64,000 bases of DNA, taken from positions 91,015 to 155,014 of the forward strand of contig NZ_JARFJD010000014.1 of the NCBI RefSeq assembly GCF_029087225.1, written 5' to 3'. Below are positions 25,830 to 36,076 of this stretch, piece after piece. The notes under the pieces were generated by a model. That model did no database searches. It saw nothing but the letters and a program-made list of their open reading frames with translations, and had not been told where the DNA came from. Made by a program: the position numbers and the translations under genes. Within the stretch, counting starts at the first letter, position 1; each line of letters opens with the position of its first letter. This DNA comes from Limnobacter olei. GTDB lineage: Bacteria > Pseudomonadota > Gammaproteobacteria > Burkholderiales > Burkholderiaceae_B.

Positions 25830-27422
25830 TTAATGGCGGAAGTGGCGCACACCGGTCAGCACCATCACAATGTTGCGTTCATCGGCCGCTGCAATCACTT
25901 CCTCGTCGCGCATGGAACCACCGGGCTGAATTACGCTGCTTGCGCCTGCATCGACCACCACATCCAGACCATCACGGAAGGGGAAAAATGCATCGGATGC
26001 AACAGCGCTATCAGCCAAAGTAAGGCCTGCATTTTGTGCCTTGATGGAGGCAATGCGTGCCGAATCCACACGGCTCATTTGGCCAGCACCCACACCCATG
26101 GTCATGCCGTCCTTGCAGAACACAATCGCATTGCTTTTCACAAATTTCGCACAGCGCCAGGCGAACATCAAATCAGCCCATTGCTGCTCGGTAGGCTGGC
26201 GTTTGCTGACCACTTTGATTTCACTTTGCTGCACATTGCGTTCATCGGGGCTTTGCACCAGCAAGCCACCACCTACGCGTTTGTAATCAAACTTGTGCAT
26301 GCCAGCCTCGACTGGAATTTCAAGCAATCGAACGTTTTGTTTGGCGAAAAATACTGCGCGTGCGGCTTCATCAAACGAAGGTGCAATGACCACTTCGACA
26401 AACTGTTTCGCAACGGCCTGCGCAGTGGCTTCATCGACTGGGCGGTTAAAGGCAATAATGCCGCCAAATGCAGAAGTGGGATCTGTTTTGAAAGCCTTGT
26501 GATAGGCATTCAATGTGCCTTCTGCGACAGCCACGCCACATGGGTTGGCGTGTTTGATGATGACACAGGCTGGTGCATCAAATGTTTTTACGCATTCCCA
26601 GGCGGCATCTGAATCGGCGATGTTATTGAAGCTTAATTCTTTGCCTTGCAATTGGCGGTAGTTGGCCAGCAGACCCACGGGCGCCTTGGCCTCGCGATAG
26701 AAAGCAGCACTTTGATGTGGGTTTTCGCCGTAGCGCATGTCCTGCACTTTGTGAAATTGCATGGAAAGCACTTCCGGGTATTCAATGCGAGCGGGTGTGT
26801 CTTCCAGTGCGCCTTCGGTGCCTTGAAGGCTGGTGAGGAATGCGGCAATGGCCCCATCGTAGCGCGCAGTGTGGGCGTAAGCTTTGGCAGCCAATCCACT
26901 GCGGGTTTTCAGTGTGGTTGCGCCCTCGTTGCTTTTGATTTCATCGATGACTTTGCCGTAATCGGCGGGGTCAACAATGATCGTGACACCCGTGTAGTTT
27001 TTTGCAGAAGCGCGCACCATGGCGGGGCCGCCAATGTCGATATTCTCAATTGCATCTTCCAACTTTACATTGTCGCCAGCAGTCGCCTTGTCGAAGGGAT
27101 ACAGATTCACCGCCACCAAATCGATTGCGCCGATACCATGTTCTTCCATGGCATCCAGGTGGCTTTGCAAATCGCGACGCGCAAGAATGCCACCGTGAAT
27201 TTTTGGGTGCAGTGTTTTTACTCGACCATCCATAATTTCAGGAAAGCCGGTGTGGCTGCTTACTTCTTTCACGACCAGGCCTTTTTCAGCCAGCAGTTTG
27301 GCAGTTCCGCCAGTGGACAATATTTCCACACCGCGATCGGCCAATGCTTTGGCCAACTCAAGAATGCCGGTTTTGTCGGACACGCTCAGCAGCGCGCGTT
27401 TGATGGTTGGATTTGATGTCAT
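25830..27422 (-). CDS. purH: Bifunctional AICAR formyltransferase/IMP cyclohydrolase
   Basis: A 530-residue enzyme for the last two steps of IMP synthesis. The N-terminal MGS-like IMP cyclohydrolase domain (1-200) has VSDKTGI and STGGTAKLL. The C-terminal formyltransferase has the Lys-His motif in IKHANPCG and YGENPHQ. The ATG at 27422 gives [19 protein letters not shown], the usual family N-terminus; an upstream extension lacks homology. It follows fis by 44 nt. Confidence 0.97.
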   Translation of the reverse strand: MTSNPTIKRALLSVSDKTGILELAKALADRGVEILSTGGTAKLLAEKGLVVKEVSSHTGFPEIMDGRVKTLHPKIHGGILARRDLQSHLDAMEEHGIGAIDLVAVNLYPFDKATAGDNVKLEDAIENIDIGGPAMVRASAKNYTGVTIIVDPADYGKVIDEIKSNEGATTLKTRSGLAAKAYAHTARYDGAIAAFLTSLQGTEGALEDTPARIEYPEVLSMQFHKVQDMRYGENPHQSAAFYREAKAPVGLLANYRQLQGKELSFNNIADSDAAWECVKTFDAPACVIIKHANPCGVAVAEGTLNAYHKAFKTDPTSAFGGIIAFNRPVDEATAQAVAKQFVEVVIAPSFDEAARAVFFAKQNVRLLEIPVEAGMHKFDYKRVGGGLLVQSPDERNVQQSEIKVVSKRQPTEQQWADLMFAWRCAKFVKSNAIVFCKDGMTMGVGAGQMSRVDSARIASIKAQNAGLTLADSAVASDAFFPFRDGLDVVVDAGASSVIQPGGSMRDEEVIAAADERNIVMVLTGVRHFRH

Positions 27423-27466
27423 GGTTTCAGAGGCCGGTTTTGAGGCGGTCGGTAAAAAATTAATAA

Positions 27467-27721
27467 TCAGATGAGGCCGTGTTGCTGCAATTTTTTTCGC
27501 AGTGTGTTGCGGTTGATGCCCAGCATTTGGCTTGCAATGGTTTGGTTCATGTTGGCTTTCTCCATGACCACTTCGAGCATCGGTCGCTCCACGGCAGACA
27601 GCACCATGTCGTAAACCGACTTGGCGCATTCACCTTCAAGATCGTCAAAGAACTTGTCCAGGTTATTGCGTATGCACTCTGAAATGGTGATGGGACTTAG
27701 ATCACTGTCATTGGGTTTCAT
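27467..27721 (-). CDS. fis: Fis family DNA-binding protein
   Basis: An 84-residue Fis protein, a nucleoid-bending factor. The C-terminal helix-turn-helix reads [21 protein letters not shown], typical of Fis, after LLEVVM-like dimer helices ([13 protein letters not shown]). The ATG at 27721 overlaps the dusB stop (ATGA), reproducing the dusB-fis operon of gammaproteobacteria. An upstream in-frame extension lies within dusB and is rejected. Confidence 0.95.
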   Translation of the reverse strand: MKPNDSDLSPITISECIRNNLDKFFDDLEGECAKSVYDMVLSAVERPMLEVVMEKANMNQTIASQMLGINRNTLRKKLQQHGLI

Positions 27722-28767
27722 GCTGCCAATCTTCTTCTTGGTGTTGGTTGGAGTGAATCGTTTGCAGCGGCGAAGTACAGCTGTCCGCTTTCTTTCCAAG
27801 CAAGAAAAAACTCATCAACAATGCGCAATTGTTCGCAGGTGGTTTGCGCCAACATCAGTTGGTCGATCACCTTGTTGTTTTTTCCGGCTGGGCCGCAAAG
27901 ATACCATTGCAAATGCTTGCGGGCCGTGAGCAGACCCGTTTTTTCTCCATAAAATTCATGGTGATCACGCAAGTGATGCAACATGATTTCATGTGCTTCA
28001 TCCAGTGTCGGTGCGGTGAGGCACGAACCGGTTTTCAGGTAATGCAGTACTTCTCTAAAAATCCAGGGGTTGCCTTGGGCGGCCCGGCCTATCATCAGAC
28101 CGTCGGCACCGGTGTAATCCAGTACATATTTTGCCTTCTCAGGGCTGGTGATGTCGCCATTGGCTATGACCGGAATACTGACCGCCTGTTTCACTGCCTT
28201 GATGGTGTCGTACTCGGCTTCACCCGCGTATCCACAGGCACGCGTGCGGCCATGAAGCGTGAGAAGTGAAACGCCGATAGACTCGGCCATTTGCGCAATG
28301 TGAATTGCATTTTTGTGTTCTGGTGACCAGCCTGTGCGGTACTTCAGGGTAAGTGGTACGCCGCGTTGTTCGCATTCAGCATGTACTGCTTTCAAGATTT
28401 GCTCGACCAGACTTTCGTTTTGCAACAATGCAGAACCTGCCGCAACCGCACACACTTTTTTTGCGGGGCAACCCATGTTGATGTCGATGATTTGTGCGCC
28501 GCGTTCAATGTTGTAGGCAGCAGCATGCGCCATCATTTCCGGGTCGGCTCCCGCGATTTGTACTGCGATGGGTTTGGTTTCGCTGTAGTGGTTCAATCTG
28601 CGCGTGCTTTTGTCAGTTTTCCACAAAGCAGGGTTGCTTGCCGCCATTTCCGACACAGCATGTCCTGCGCCCAGTTTTTTGCACAACTGGCGGAAGGGGC
28701 GATCTGTCACACCGGCCATTGGGGCCAAGAACAGATTATTTGGAAGTGTTAAATGAGCAATGCGCAC
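27718..28767 (-). CDS. dusB: tRNA-dihydrouridine synthase B
   Basis: A 349-residue FMN enzyme that reduces uridine to dihydrouridine in tRNA. The N-terminus reads MRIAHLTLPNN from a GTG at 28767, matching E. coli DusB (MRIGQYQL). It contains LAPMAGVTDRPFR and the catalytic cysteine in NMGCPAKKVC. A TTG 9 nt upstream is the alternative start. It is translationally coupled to fis. Confidence 0.95.
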   Translation of the reverse strand: MRIAHLTLPNNLFLAPMAGVTDRPFRQLCKKLGAGHAVSEMAASNPALWKTDKSTRRLNHYSETKPIAVQIAGADPEMMAHAAAYNIERGAQIIDINMGCPAKKVCAVAAGSALLQNESLVEQILKAVHAECEQRGVPLTLKYRTGWSPEHKNAIHIAQMAESIGVSLLTLHGRTRACGYAGEAEYDTIKAVKQAVSIPVIANGDITSPEKAKYVLDYTGADGLMIGRAAQGNPWIFREVLHYLKTGSCLTAPTLDEAHEIMLHHLRDHHEFYGEKTGLLTARKHLQWYLCGPAGKNNKVIDQLMLAQTTCEQLRIVDEFFLAWKESGQLYFAAANDSLQPTPRRRLAA

Positions 28768-28863
28768 GTTGCACAAAATTTAAGCAAATTTCGAGCAGCC
28801 CATTGTAACGGGCAGGGCGATTTTATTCGACCCTAAACCTGGAAAAAAACGGAAATTTTTTAC

Positions 28864-28881
28864 TTGACTTCTGTTTGTCAA
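28864..28881. promoter_or_regulatory. Inverted repeat between gloA and dusB
   Basis: TTGAC and GTCAA arms with an 8-nt spacer sit in the 172-nt spacer upstream of dusB. Each arm also reads as a -35 box (TTGACT rightward, TTGACA leftward), but no matching -10 was found at proper distance. The spacer also has a GCTTTGCC/GGCAAAGC stem (28896-28920) after gloA without a T tract. Confidence 0.25.
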
Positions 28882-28939
28882 AGTGGGCTGCAAGGCTTTG
28901 CCTGCCATGCGGGCAAAGCAAGAATTTTGGGTGTTTTGG

Positions 28940-29332
28940 TTAATCAGACTTGGACACTTGAATCAACTCGATTTTGTAGCCGTCGGGGTCTGTTACAAAG
29001 GCAATTACCGTATTCCCTCCCTTCACCGGACCTGCAGCCCGAGTCACTTTTCCACCTGCCTGGGTGATGCGCTCGCACTGTGCATATGCGTCGTCCACCG
29101 CAATTGCAATATGTCCGTACGCGGTGCCCAATTCATAGTTGCTGACACCATGGTTGTAGGTTAATTCAAGCACAGCGTTGTCTTGTTCGCTCCCGTAGCC
29201 TACGAAGGCCAGAGAATATCCCTGGTCTGCCCGTTCGGTGGTGCGGATTACCTTCATTCCCATCACTTGGGTGTAAAAATCAATAGAACGTTGAAGGTCG
29301 CCAACGCGTAACATGGTGTGAAGAATTCTCAT
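28940..29332 (-). CDS. gloA: Lactoylglutathione lyase (glyoxalase I)
   Basis: A 130-residue glyoxalase I that turns the methylglyoxal-glutathione hemithioacetal into lactoylglutathione. Metal and active-site regions are visible: [33 protein letters not shown] and [11 protein letters not shown]. Length fits the short bacterial Ni-type enzyme. Its ATG overlaps the stop of the YgjP-type gene (ATGA), making it the last gene of the glyQS operon. Confidence 0.97.
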   Translation of the reverse strand: MRILHTMLRVGDLQRSIDFYTQVMGMKVIRTTERADQGYSLAFVGYGSEQDNAVLELTYNHGVSNYELGTAYGHIAIAVDDAYAQCERITQAGGKVTRAAGPVKGGNTVIAFVTDPDGYKIELIQVSKSD

Positions 29333-30084
29333 AAAACTGGTACCTCGGCTGGGTTCATTTTCGACAGGGTTTTGTGCGGTTCTCTGTAATCGGGCATGAG
29401 GCTTTCAAGCACGGCCCAAAAACGTGCGCTGTGATTCATTTCCACCAGGTGCGCAAGTTCGTGGGCAATCACGTACTCAATAAGTTTTGGCGGATAATGC
29501 ACCAAGCGCCAGTTCAAACGGACTTCTCGTTTGCTGTTGCAACTGCCCCAGCGTGAACTTGGGCTGCTTAAGTGAATGGAAAAGTTGGGCAGCCGGTGTT
29601 CAAGTGCTTGTTGCTGCACTAGCTGCGTGGCCATGTGTGTGAACACTTCTTTGGCATGGGCTTTCAATACTTTCTCAATCGCTTTGTCGCGCTGAGTGAA
29701 GTTTTGGTAGGCAGGCAGTACGATGCTTTTCGTCCACGGGTTGAGCAGGGCTTTGCTCCGCGTTTGCAGAATTTCAAGTTGGTAAGCTTCGCCACGAACG
29801 GGAATAGGCTTGCCGTTATCAAGCAGGTTTGAAAGAGGAACGGTTTGCCTGCTGCGAGTTTCCCACTGCTTCAAGCGTTGCTCAATCCAAGTCGATTTGC
29901 TTGCAATAACGTTGTTTAGTTCGCTGATTGACAAGCGAAGTGGTGCGGAAATTTGCAGACCTTGATCTCCGATCAAAAACCCCACCGACTTGCGTTTGCT
30001 GCGCTTCAGAATATAGCTGCACACTCCCCACGGCAGTTCAATGCTGCGAACTTCGGTGGGGTTGGGTGCTGCTGTTAGTTGCAT
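29329..30084 (-). CDS. YgjP-type zinc metallopeptidase
   Basis: A 251-residue protein of the YgjP/DUF45 family. The zinc motif HELAH is near residue 205 ([16 protein letters not shown]), with the third ligand in the following MNHSARFW segment. [11 protein letters not shown] upstream is a family hallmark. Physiological substrates of this family are not well defined. It begins 3 nt after plsC and overlaps gloA, so it is part of the same transcript. Confidence 0.9.
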   Translation of the reverse strand: MQLTAAPNPTEVRSIELPWGVCSYILKRSKRKSVGFLIGDQGLQISAPLRLSISELNNVIASKSTWIEQRLKQWETRSRQTVPLSNLLDNGKPIPVRGEAYQLEILQTRSKALLNPWTKSIVLPAYQNFTQRDKAIEKVLKAHAKEVFTHMATQLVQQQALEHRLPNFSIHLSSPSSRWGSCNSKREVRLNWRLVHYPPKLIEYVIAHELAHLVEMNHSARFWAVLESLMPDYREPHKTLSKMNPAEVPVL

Positions 30085-30087
30085 TGT

Positions 30088-30858
30088 TCAGTTGTCGCCT
30101 TTGCCCACCAAAGGGGTTTCAGCGCTGGTATAGCGTTGGGGGCTGATTTTGTGCATTTCACTTTCAATCCAGTCTTCAACCACTTTCATCAGGCTGTCGG
30201 CGGTATGCCCTTCGGGTGAAATGGGCGGGCCAAAACGCAAGGTGACTGTGCCTGCTTTCTTGAAGAATCCCTTGCGTTTCCAGTATTCTCCAGCATCATG
30301 TGCCACGGGCACTACAGGGGTACCTGTGGCCACAGCCAAGCGAGTGCCGCCGGTTTTGTAGCGGCGTTTGTAGCCCACGGGCACTCGGGTGCCTTCCGGG
30401 AAAAACATCATCCAGGCACCTTCTTTCATGCGTTTGCCGGCCATGGTTTTTACTTGCTCAAAAGCTTCAACACCATTTTTTCGATCAATCGGCACCATGC
30501 GCAACACCCACAACGCCCAGCCGAAGAACGGTACATACTGCAATTCTTTTTTGTACACCAGGCAGAGTTGGCGCGGTAACAGGTTTGCCGGGATGCCGAA
30601 GGTTTCCCAGGCAGACTGATGCTTGGCCAGGATGATGGCGCCTGTGTTGGGCAGGTGCTCCATGCCTTCAACGTTGTACTGAATGTTGCACAGCAGGCGG
30701 AGCATTTTAATATTCAGTGCATTCCACCAACAGGCAAACACATACCTGTTGCGGATGGAAATGAAGGGGGAGACCAAAAGTAACAGCGTTGCGTGAATGG
30801 GTGTATACACCACCACGTAAACAAAAAACAGGATAGAACCAATGAAGGATCTCACCAC
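30088..30858 (-). CDS. plsC: 1-acyl-sn-glycerol-3-phosphate acyltransferase
   Basis: A 256-residue membrane-associated acyltransferase that makes phosphatidic acid from lysophosphatidic acid. It has an N-terminal hydrophobic segment (about 8-34). The catalytic motif reads KHQSAWE, His80 to Glu85, i.e. HX4E instead of the textbook HX4D. The substrate motif FPEGTR is near residue 150. It lies 24 nt after gmhB. Confidence 0.92.
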   Translation of the reverse strand: MVRSFIGSILFFVYVVVYTPIHATLLLLVSPFISIRNRYVFACWWNALNIKMLRLLCNIQYNVEGMEHLPNTGAIILAKHQSAWETFGIPANLLPRQLCLVYKKELQYVPFFGWALWVLRMVPIDRKNGVEAFEQVKTMAGKRMKEGAWMMFFPEGTRVPVGYKRRYKTGGTRLAVATGTPVVPVAHDAGEYWKRKGFFKKAGTVTLRFGPPISPEGHTADSLMKVVEDWIESEMHKISPQRYTSAETPLVGKGDN

Positions 30859-30882
30859 GGGCCTCCGAACTAGTTTTAGTTG

Positions 30883-31446
30883 TTATCGATTGTTTGCGAA
30901 TGGGTCATCGGGCACCAAATGCTCGGCGACTGCAGTCAGATTGTCGAACACCAAGGTGCCTTTGGGCAATTCGTCTTTGCTTTTTTCAAGAGTTTTTTTG
31001 CCCTTGCCGGTTTTGACCAGAAGTGTGCTACAGCCCATGCTGGCACCGGCTTGCAAGTCGCGCAGTGAATCACCCACGCAAGGCACGCCTTCCAGGTTAA
31101 AGCCCGTACGTGCCTGAATTTCCTGAAACAGGCCTGGTTTGGGCTTGCGGCAATTGCATTTGTCATCGGGGCCATGTGGGCAGAAGAAGATGCCCTCAAT
31201 GTGCCCGCCAGCAACGCCAGCCAATTCATGCATTTTTTTGTGCATGGCCGAAAGCGTTTCAAGATCGAACATGCCGCGCGAAATGCCACTTTGATTGGTG
31301 GCCACTACCACTCGGAAACCCCCGCGATTCAATCGCGCTATGGCCTCCATGCTGCCAGGAATCGGAATCCATTCATCCACCGACTTGATGTACTCGTCCG
31401 AGTCTTCATTGATGACGCCATCCCGATCCAGCACGATGAGTTTCAT
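30883..31446 (-). CDS. gmhB: D-glycero-beta-D-manno-heptose 1,7-bisphosphate 7-phosphatase
   Basis: A 187-residue HAD phosphatase of the ADP-heptose pathway for LPS core. It has the nucleophile motif DRDGVIN (Asp7, Asp9), the TNQSG motif and the zinc-site cysteines in CPHGPDDKCNCRKP. Close homologues also act on histidinol-phosphate, but the neighbouring plsC and glyQS context is the common betaproteobacterial gmhB setting. Confidence 0.93.
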   Translation of the reverse strand: MKLIVLDRDGVINEDSDEYIKSVDEWIPIPGSMEAIARLNRGGFRVVVATNQSGISRGMFDLETLSAMHKKMHELAGVAGGHIEGIFFCPHGPDDKCNCRKPKPGLFQEIQARTGFNLEGVPCVGDSLRDLQAGASMGCSTLLVKTGKGKKTLEKSKDELPKGTLVFDNLTAVAEHLVPDDPFANNR

Positions 31447-31472
31447 GACTGTCCTTACTGTTTGTTTTGGCT

Positions 31473-33557
31473 TTAAACGGCCAACTGTGAAATATCAGCC
31501 ACTCGGTTCATCAAACCATGCATATGTTTCAACAAAGCAAGGCGATTGTTTTTCAGCGCCTCGTTGTTGTCCATGACCATGACGTTTTCAAAAAAGGCGT
31601 CTACATTGGCTTTCAATGGAGCCAGAACCAGCAAGGCTTGCTGGTAATCACCCCGTTCGAATGCCCGTGTGGCATGTGGCTCCACTTCTTTCACCTGCGT
31701 GGCCAGTGCTTTTTCAGCGTCTAGCTGCAATAGGTTTGTATCCACTTCAGCGGAACCCACCTCGGTTTTCTTCAAGATATTGGTAATGCGTTTGTTGGCC
31801 GCAGCAAGGGCTTGCGATTCAGGCAACTGCGAGAAGGCACGCACTGCTTCAAGGCGCTTGGGCAGGTCGGCGAACTGACTTGGGTTTTGGCTGAGAACCG
31901 ATTCAACTTCAGCGGTGGAATAGCCTTGGTCTTTCAGGTAACCGCGCAGGCGGTCTTGAATAAACTTTTCCAAACCATCCAGATCAATTTTGAAATCGGG
32001 GTAGTCGACGAACAACACACTCGCTGCGGCCAGCATGCGTTTCAAATCCAGGTTCAGGTTTTTCTCGATCACCATGCGAATCACGCCCAAAGCGTGGCGG
32101 CGCAAGGCGAAGGGGTCTTTGTCGCCAGTCGGGATCAGGCCGATACCGTAAATACCCACCAGGGTTTCCAGTTTGTCAGCCAGTGCGGCTGCAACACCCA
32201 CGGGGTTGCGTGGCAACCGGTCGCCCGCAAAACGGGGGCTGTAGTGGTCGGCAATGGCTTGCGCTACATCAGCATGCTCGCCATCGTGGTGGGCGTAGTG
32301 TTCGCCCATATTGCCTTGCAGTTCGGGAAATTCTCCCACCATGTCGGTCAGCAAATCGGCCTTGCAAAGCAGGGCTGCACGTTTGGCCTGTTCAACATCG
32401 GCACCACACACTGGCGCCAAGGCCGCAGCCAGTTCAACCAAACGGCCATTGCGGTCTTTCTGGGTGCCCAGTTTGTTGTGGTACACCACATTGGCCAGGC
32501 CAGGCAGGCGGCTTTCCAATGTTTTTTTGCGGTCTTGATCGAAGAAGAATTTGGCATCTGCAAGGCGCGCGCGCAATACTCGCTCATTGCCGGTGGTGAT
32601 GAGTTCGGGTGTGTGGGTCAACAAGTTCGAAACCAGCAGAAAGCGGTTTTTCATCTTGCCATTTTGGTCTGTGATCGCGAAGTATTTCTGGTTGGCCTGC
32701 ATGGTCAAAATCAGGCACTCTTGTGGCACTTCTAGAAAATCTTTTTCGAAACCAGCTTCATACACAACAGGCCATTCAACAAGCGCGCACACTTCATCAA
32801 TCAAGTCGTCGGGTTGAACTACTTTGTCGCCAGCAGCTTGCGCTGCCAAGGCTTTTACAATGGCTGCTTTGCGTTTATCGAAACTGGCAATCACCTTGCC
32901 TTCGGTTTCAAGTTGGGCTTCGTAACTGTCTGCACTGGCAATGTTCAGCACGCCCTGGCTCAAGAAGCGGTGCCCCAAGGTAATTCGGTCACTTTCGAGT
33001 CCCAGTACTTGCGCTGGCACTACTTTGTCGCCATGCAGGCAAACAAGGCGGTGGGCCGGGCGTACGAAATGCACGGTGCTTCCGTCAGGCCGCTGGTAGC
33101 TCATTACTTTCGGAATGGGCAGTTTGGTGGTGGCGATGTCAAGCGCTTTACTTAGTGATTCTTCAAGCGCTTTGCCAGGCTGCGTACGTGAAATGTGTAA
33201 CACGTCCTGTTTGCCATCGCTGATCGTTTCCAGTTGATCCACAGAGATTGCACCCAAGCCTAATGAATCCAGTTTTTTCTGGAGGGGAGGGGTGGGTTGA
33301 CCATTGGCATCCAAACCAATTTTAACGGGCAGCAGGCGTTCCTGAATTTTCTTTTCAGGGCTTACTTCAGCCACGTTGGTGATGCGGCATGCCAAACGGC
33401 GGGGGCTTGCAAAGCCTTCCACCTCGCTGTTGTCGGTCAAATGACCTTCATCGCGCAGCGTTTTGCTTAGAAGTTCTGCAAATGCAGTACCCAGTGTTTG
33501 CAATGCTTTGGGTGGGAGCTCTTCAGTAAATAGCTCAACCAGTAATGTTGGATTCAT
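31473..33557 (-). CDS. glyS: Glycyl-tRNA synthetase beta subunit
   Basis: A 694-residue beta subunit of the tetrameric bacterial glycyl-tRNA synthetase. It begins MNPTLLVELFTEELPPKAL and contains the family blocks ASPRRLA, HRFLS, VPQECLILTMQANQKYF and the C-terminal anticodon-binding region (DVFFENVMVM-like AFFENVMVM). The ATG at 33557 follows glyQ by 5 nt. gmhB follows after 26 nt. Confidence 0.97.
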   Translation of the reverse strand: MNPTLLVELFTEELPPKALQTLGTAFAELLSKTLRDEGHLTDNSEVEGFASPRRLACRITNVAEVSPEKKIQERLLPVKIGLDANGQPTPPLQKKLDSLGLGAISVDQLETISDGKQDVLHISRTQPGKALEESLSKALDIATTKLPIPKVMSYQRPDGSTVHFVRPAHRLVCLHGDKVVPAQVLGLESDRITLGHRFLSQGVLNIASADSYEAQLETEGKVIASFDKRKAAIVKALAAQAAGDKVVQPDDLIDEVCALVEWPVVYEAGFEKDFLEVPQECLILTMQANQKYFAITDQNGKMKNRFLLVSNLLTHTPELITTGNERVLRARLADAKFFFDQDRKKTLESRLPGLANVVYHNKLGTQKDRNGRLVELAAALAPVCGADVEQAKRAALLCKADLLTDMVGEFPELQGNMGEHYAHHDGEHADVAQAIADHYSPRFAGDRLPRNPVGVAAALADKLETLVGIYGIGLIPTGDKDPFALRRHALGVIRMVIEKNLNLDLKRMLAAASVLFVDYPDFKIDLDGLEKFIQDRLRGYLKDQGYSTAEVESVLSQNPSQFADLPKRLEAVRAFSQLPESQALAAANKRITNILKKTEVGSAEVDTNLLQLDAEKALATQVKEVEPHATRAFERGDYQQALLVLAPLKANVDAFFENVMVMDNNEALKNNRLALLKHMHGLMNRVADISQLAV

Positions 33558-33562
33558 GGATA

Positions 33563-34489
33563 TCAGGCCGCTTGTGTATTGGGGGTGTTGCACATGGGGA
33601 AGCCCAGCTTTTCGCGGGAGTCGAAATAGGCTTGCGCCACTGCGCGTGACAAATTGCGGATTCGGCCGATGTAGGCCGCGCGTTCGGTCACAGAAATAGC
33701 ACCGCGCGCATCCAGCAGGTTGAATGTGTGTGCAGCTTTCAAAATCATTTCATAGGCGGGCAAGGCCAAGCCCACTTCGATCAGGTGTTTGGCTTCCGCC
33801 TCATATTCACCAAAGTGGCGAAACAACATGTCGGCATTGCTGTGCTCAAAGTTGTAAGTGGACTGCTCCACTTCGTTTTGATGGAATACGTCGCCATAGG
33901 TCAGCACTTTCTTCACGCCTTTTTCTTCGCGCTCGGTCCACACTAGGTCGTACACGTTTTCCTTGCCTTGCAAATACATGGTCAGGCGTTCAATGCCGTA
34001 AGTGATTTCGCCCAGAATTGGCGAACAATCCAGACCGCCCACTTGTTGGAAATAAGTGAACTGGGTTACTTCCATGCCGTTGAGCCACACTTCCCAGCCC
34101 AGGCCCCAGGCACCCAATGTTGGGTTTTCCCAGTTGTCTTCCACAAAACGAATGTCGTTTTGCTGGGTGTCAATACCCAAGGCCTCAAGGCTGCCCAAGT
34201 ACAGGTCAATGATGTTTTCTGGAGATGGCTTCAGCACCACCTGAAATTGATAGTAGTGCTGCATGCGGTTGGGGTTTTCACCATAGCGGCCGTCTTTGGG
34301 GCGACGCGAAGGCTGTACATACGCAGCATTCCAGGGCTCAGGCCCCAAGGCGCGTAAAAAGGTAGCTGTGTGGCTGGTGCCCGCGCCCACTTCCATGTCG
34401 AAGGGTTGCAAGAGGGCGCAACCTTGTTGGTCCCAATAATTTTGCAGGGTCAAGATGGCCTGTTGAAACGTCAGCGGTTTCTTTTCCAT
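33563..34489 (-). CDS. glyQ: Glycyl-tRNA synthetase alpha subunit
   Basis: A 308-residue class II catalytic subunit. It has [46 protein letters not shown] and [10 protein letters not shown], all conserved in GlyQ. It heads the leftward glyQ-glyS-gmhB-plsC-ygjP-gloA run. A leftward TACAAT (-10-like) lies in the 78-nt upstream spacer without a clear -35. Confidence 0.98.
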   Translation of the reverse strand: MEKKPLTFQQAILTLQNYWDQQGCALLQPFDMEVGAGTSHTATFLRALGPEPWNAAYVQPSRRPKDGRYGENPNRMQHYYQFQVVLKPSPENIIDLYLGSLEALGIDTQQNDIRFVEDNWENPTLGAWGLGWEVWLNGMEVTQFTYFQQVGGLDCSPILGEITYGIERLTMYLQGKENVYDLVWTEREEKGVKKVLTYGDVFHQNEVEQSTYNFEHSNADMLFRHFGEYEAEAKHLIEVGLALPAYEMILKAAHTFNLLDARGAISVTERAAYIGRIRNLSRAVAQAYFDSREKLGFPMCNTPNTQAA

Positions 34490-34567
34490 GTGCGCCAGTG
34501 TCCTTCGTAATTCTGTGTTTGTATTCCGATTGCACCGTATTGTAATGGTTGGCTGGGGCTTTCGAAC

Positions 34568-36058
34568 TTAGAGCGTGCCAATGCACAGGTACTTCATTTC
34601 CAGAAACTCTTCGATGCCCCAAACCGAGCCTTCCCGGCCCAGCCCAGACTGCTTCACCCCACCAAAAGGTCCCACTTCGTTGGAGAAAACTCCCACATTG
34701 ATGCCCACCATGCCGTATTCCAAGGCACGACTAACGCGGAAGGTGCGCGCCGAGTTCTCGGTGTAAAAGTAGGCAGCCAGGCCAAAAGGCGTGTTGTTGG
34801 CATAGTTGATGGCCTGTTCTTCAGTGTCGAACGGGAAAATGGCCGCCAGCGGGCCAAAGGTTTCCTCTTTCGCCACCAGCATTCGGTGGTCGGCATTGTC
34901 GATCAGTGTGGGTTGGAAAAAACGGCCACCCAGGGTGTGGGGTTTGCCGCCATACAGCAGTTTCGCGCCCTTCTCAAGTGCGTCGTCCACATGTTTTTGA
35001 ACTTTGGCAACAGCGTTGTCATCAATCATTGGGCCAATACTGGCTTTGGTTTTCAGGCCGTCGCCCACTTCCAGTTTGGCAATTCGGGCTTGCAGCTTGT
35101 CGGCAAAAGCCTGTTGTACACCGCGTTGTACGTAAATGCGGTTGGTGCAGACGCAGGTTTGGCCCGCATTTCGAAATTTTGAGGCAATCAAGCCATCGGC
35201 AGCTTTGTCGAGGTCGGCGTCTTCAAACACGATAAACGGCGCATGGCCACCCAATTCCAGGCTCAGTTTCTTGATGGTCGGGGCGCATTGTTGCATCAGG
35301 ATGCGACCTACTTCCGTGCTGCCTGTGAAGGTGAGTTTGCGTACGATCTCGCTTTCGCACAACACTTTGCCAATCTCGATGGAACGGTCAGCGTCGCCGG
35401 TGATCACGTTCAGCACACCAGCCGGAATGCCTGCCTGGCGTGACAATTCAGCCAATGCCAATGCACTAAGCGGGGTTTGTTCGGCGGGTTTGATGACCAC
35501 TGTACAGCCAGCAGCCAATGCGGGTGCCACCTTGCGGGTAATCATGGCGATCGGAAAATTCCATGGCGTAATGGCTGCGCAAACGCCGATGCCTTGTTTC
35601 AACACCAGCAGTTCGCGACCCAATTGGGGTGATTCCAGCACGCTGCCTTCGATGCGTTTGGCCTGCTCGGCAAACCATTCCACAAAGCTTGCGCCATAAA
35701 TGACTTCGCCTTTGGCTTCGGCCAGGGGTTTGCCCTGTTCCAGGGTCATCAAAAATGCGAGGTCGTCGGCGTTGTCGATGATGAGGTCAAACCACTTGCG
35801 CAGCATTTGCGCCCGGCTCTTGGCGGTGGTGTTGCGCCAGCTGGCCAGTGCTTTTTCAGCACACAGAATGGCGTCGTGGGCCAATGCGATTGAGGTATTA
35901 CCAACTTGCGCAATGGTCTCGCCTGTGGAGGGGTTGTCTACTGGAAAATCAACTTCACATTCATGAAAACTGCCGTATACAAATGGGTTTGTTTGCAACA
36001 GGTTGGGGTTCTTGAATTCAAATGTGTTGTTCATTGTTTGGCTTTGGGTACTGCTCAT
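34568..36058 (-). CDS. gabD: Succinate-semialdehyde dehydrogenase-type aldehyde dehydrogenase
   Basis: A 496-residue NAD(P)-dependent aldehyde dehydrogenase of the GabD group. It has TPWNFP, FTGSTEVGR, the general base in LELGGHAPF and the nucleophile in GQTCVCTNR. The two cysteines in CVC match GabD-type SSADHs. Substrate assignment is by family resemblance; no GABA transaminase is nearby. It follows rsmE by 18 nt. Confidence 0.88.
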   Translation of the reverse strand: MSSTQSQTMNNTFEFKNPNLLQTNPFVYGSFHECEVDFPVDNPSTGETIAQVGNTSIALAHDAILCAEKALASWRNTTAKSRAQMLRKWFDLIIDNADDLAFLMTLEQGKPLAEAKGEVIYGASFVEWFAEQAKRIEGSVLESPQLGRELLVLKQGIGVCAAITPWNFPIAMITRKVAPALAAGCTVVIKPAEQTPLSALALAELSRQAGIPAGVLNVITGDADRSIEIGKVLCESEIVRKLTFTGSTEVGRILMQQCAPTIKKLSLELGGHAPFIVFEDADLDKAADGLIASKFRNAGQTCVCTNRIYVQRGVQQAFADKLQARIAKLEVGDGLKTKASIGPMIDDNAVAKVQKHVDDALEKGAKLLYGGKPHTLGGRFFQPTLIDNADHRMLVAKEETFGPLAAIFPFDTEEQAINYANNTPFGLAAYFYTENSARTFRVSRALEYGMVGINVGVFSNEVGPFGGVKQSGLGREGSVWGIEEFLEMKYLCIGTL

Positions 36059-36076
36059 GTCTGTCTCTCTTGTTGT

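Noticed and set aside
31812-32735. Long plus-strand reading frame (about 307 codons) opposite glyS
   Set aside because: It lies fully antisense to the conserved glyS gene, has no recognisable motif and follows from glyS codon bias.
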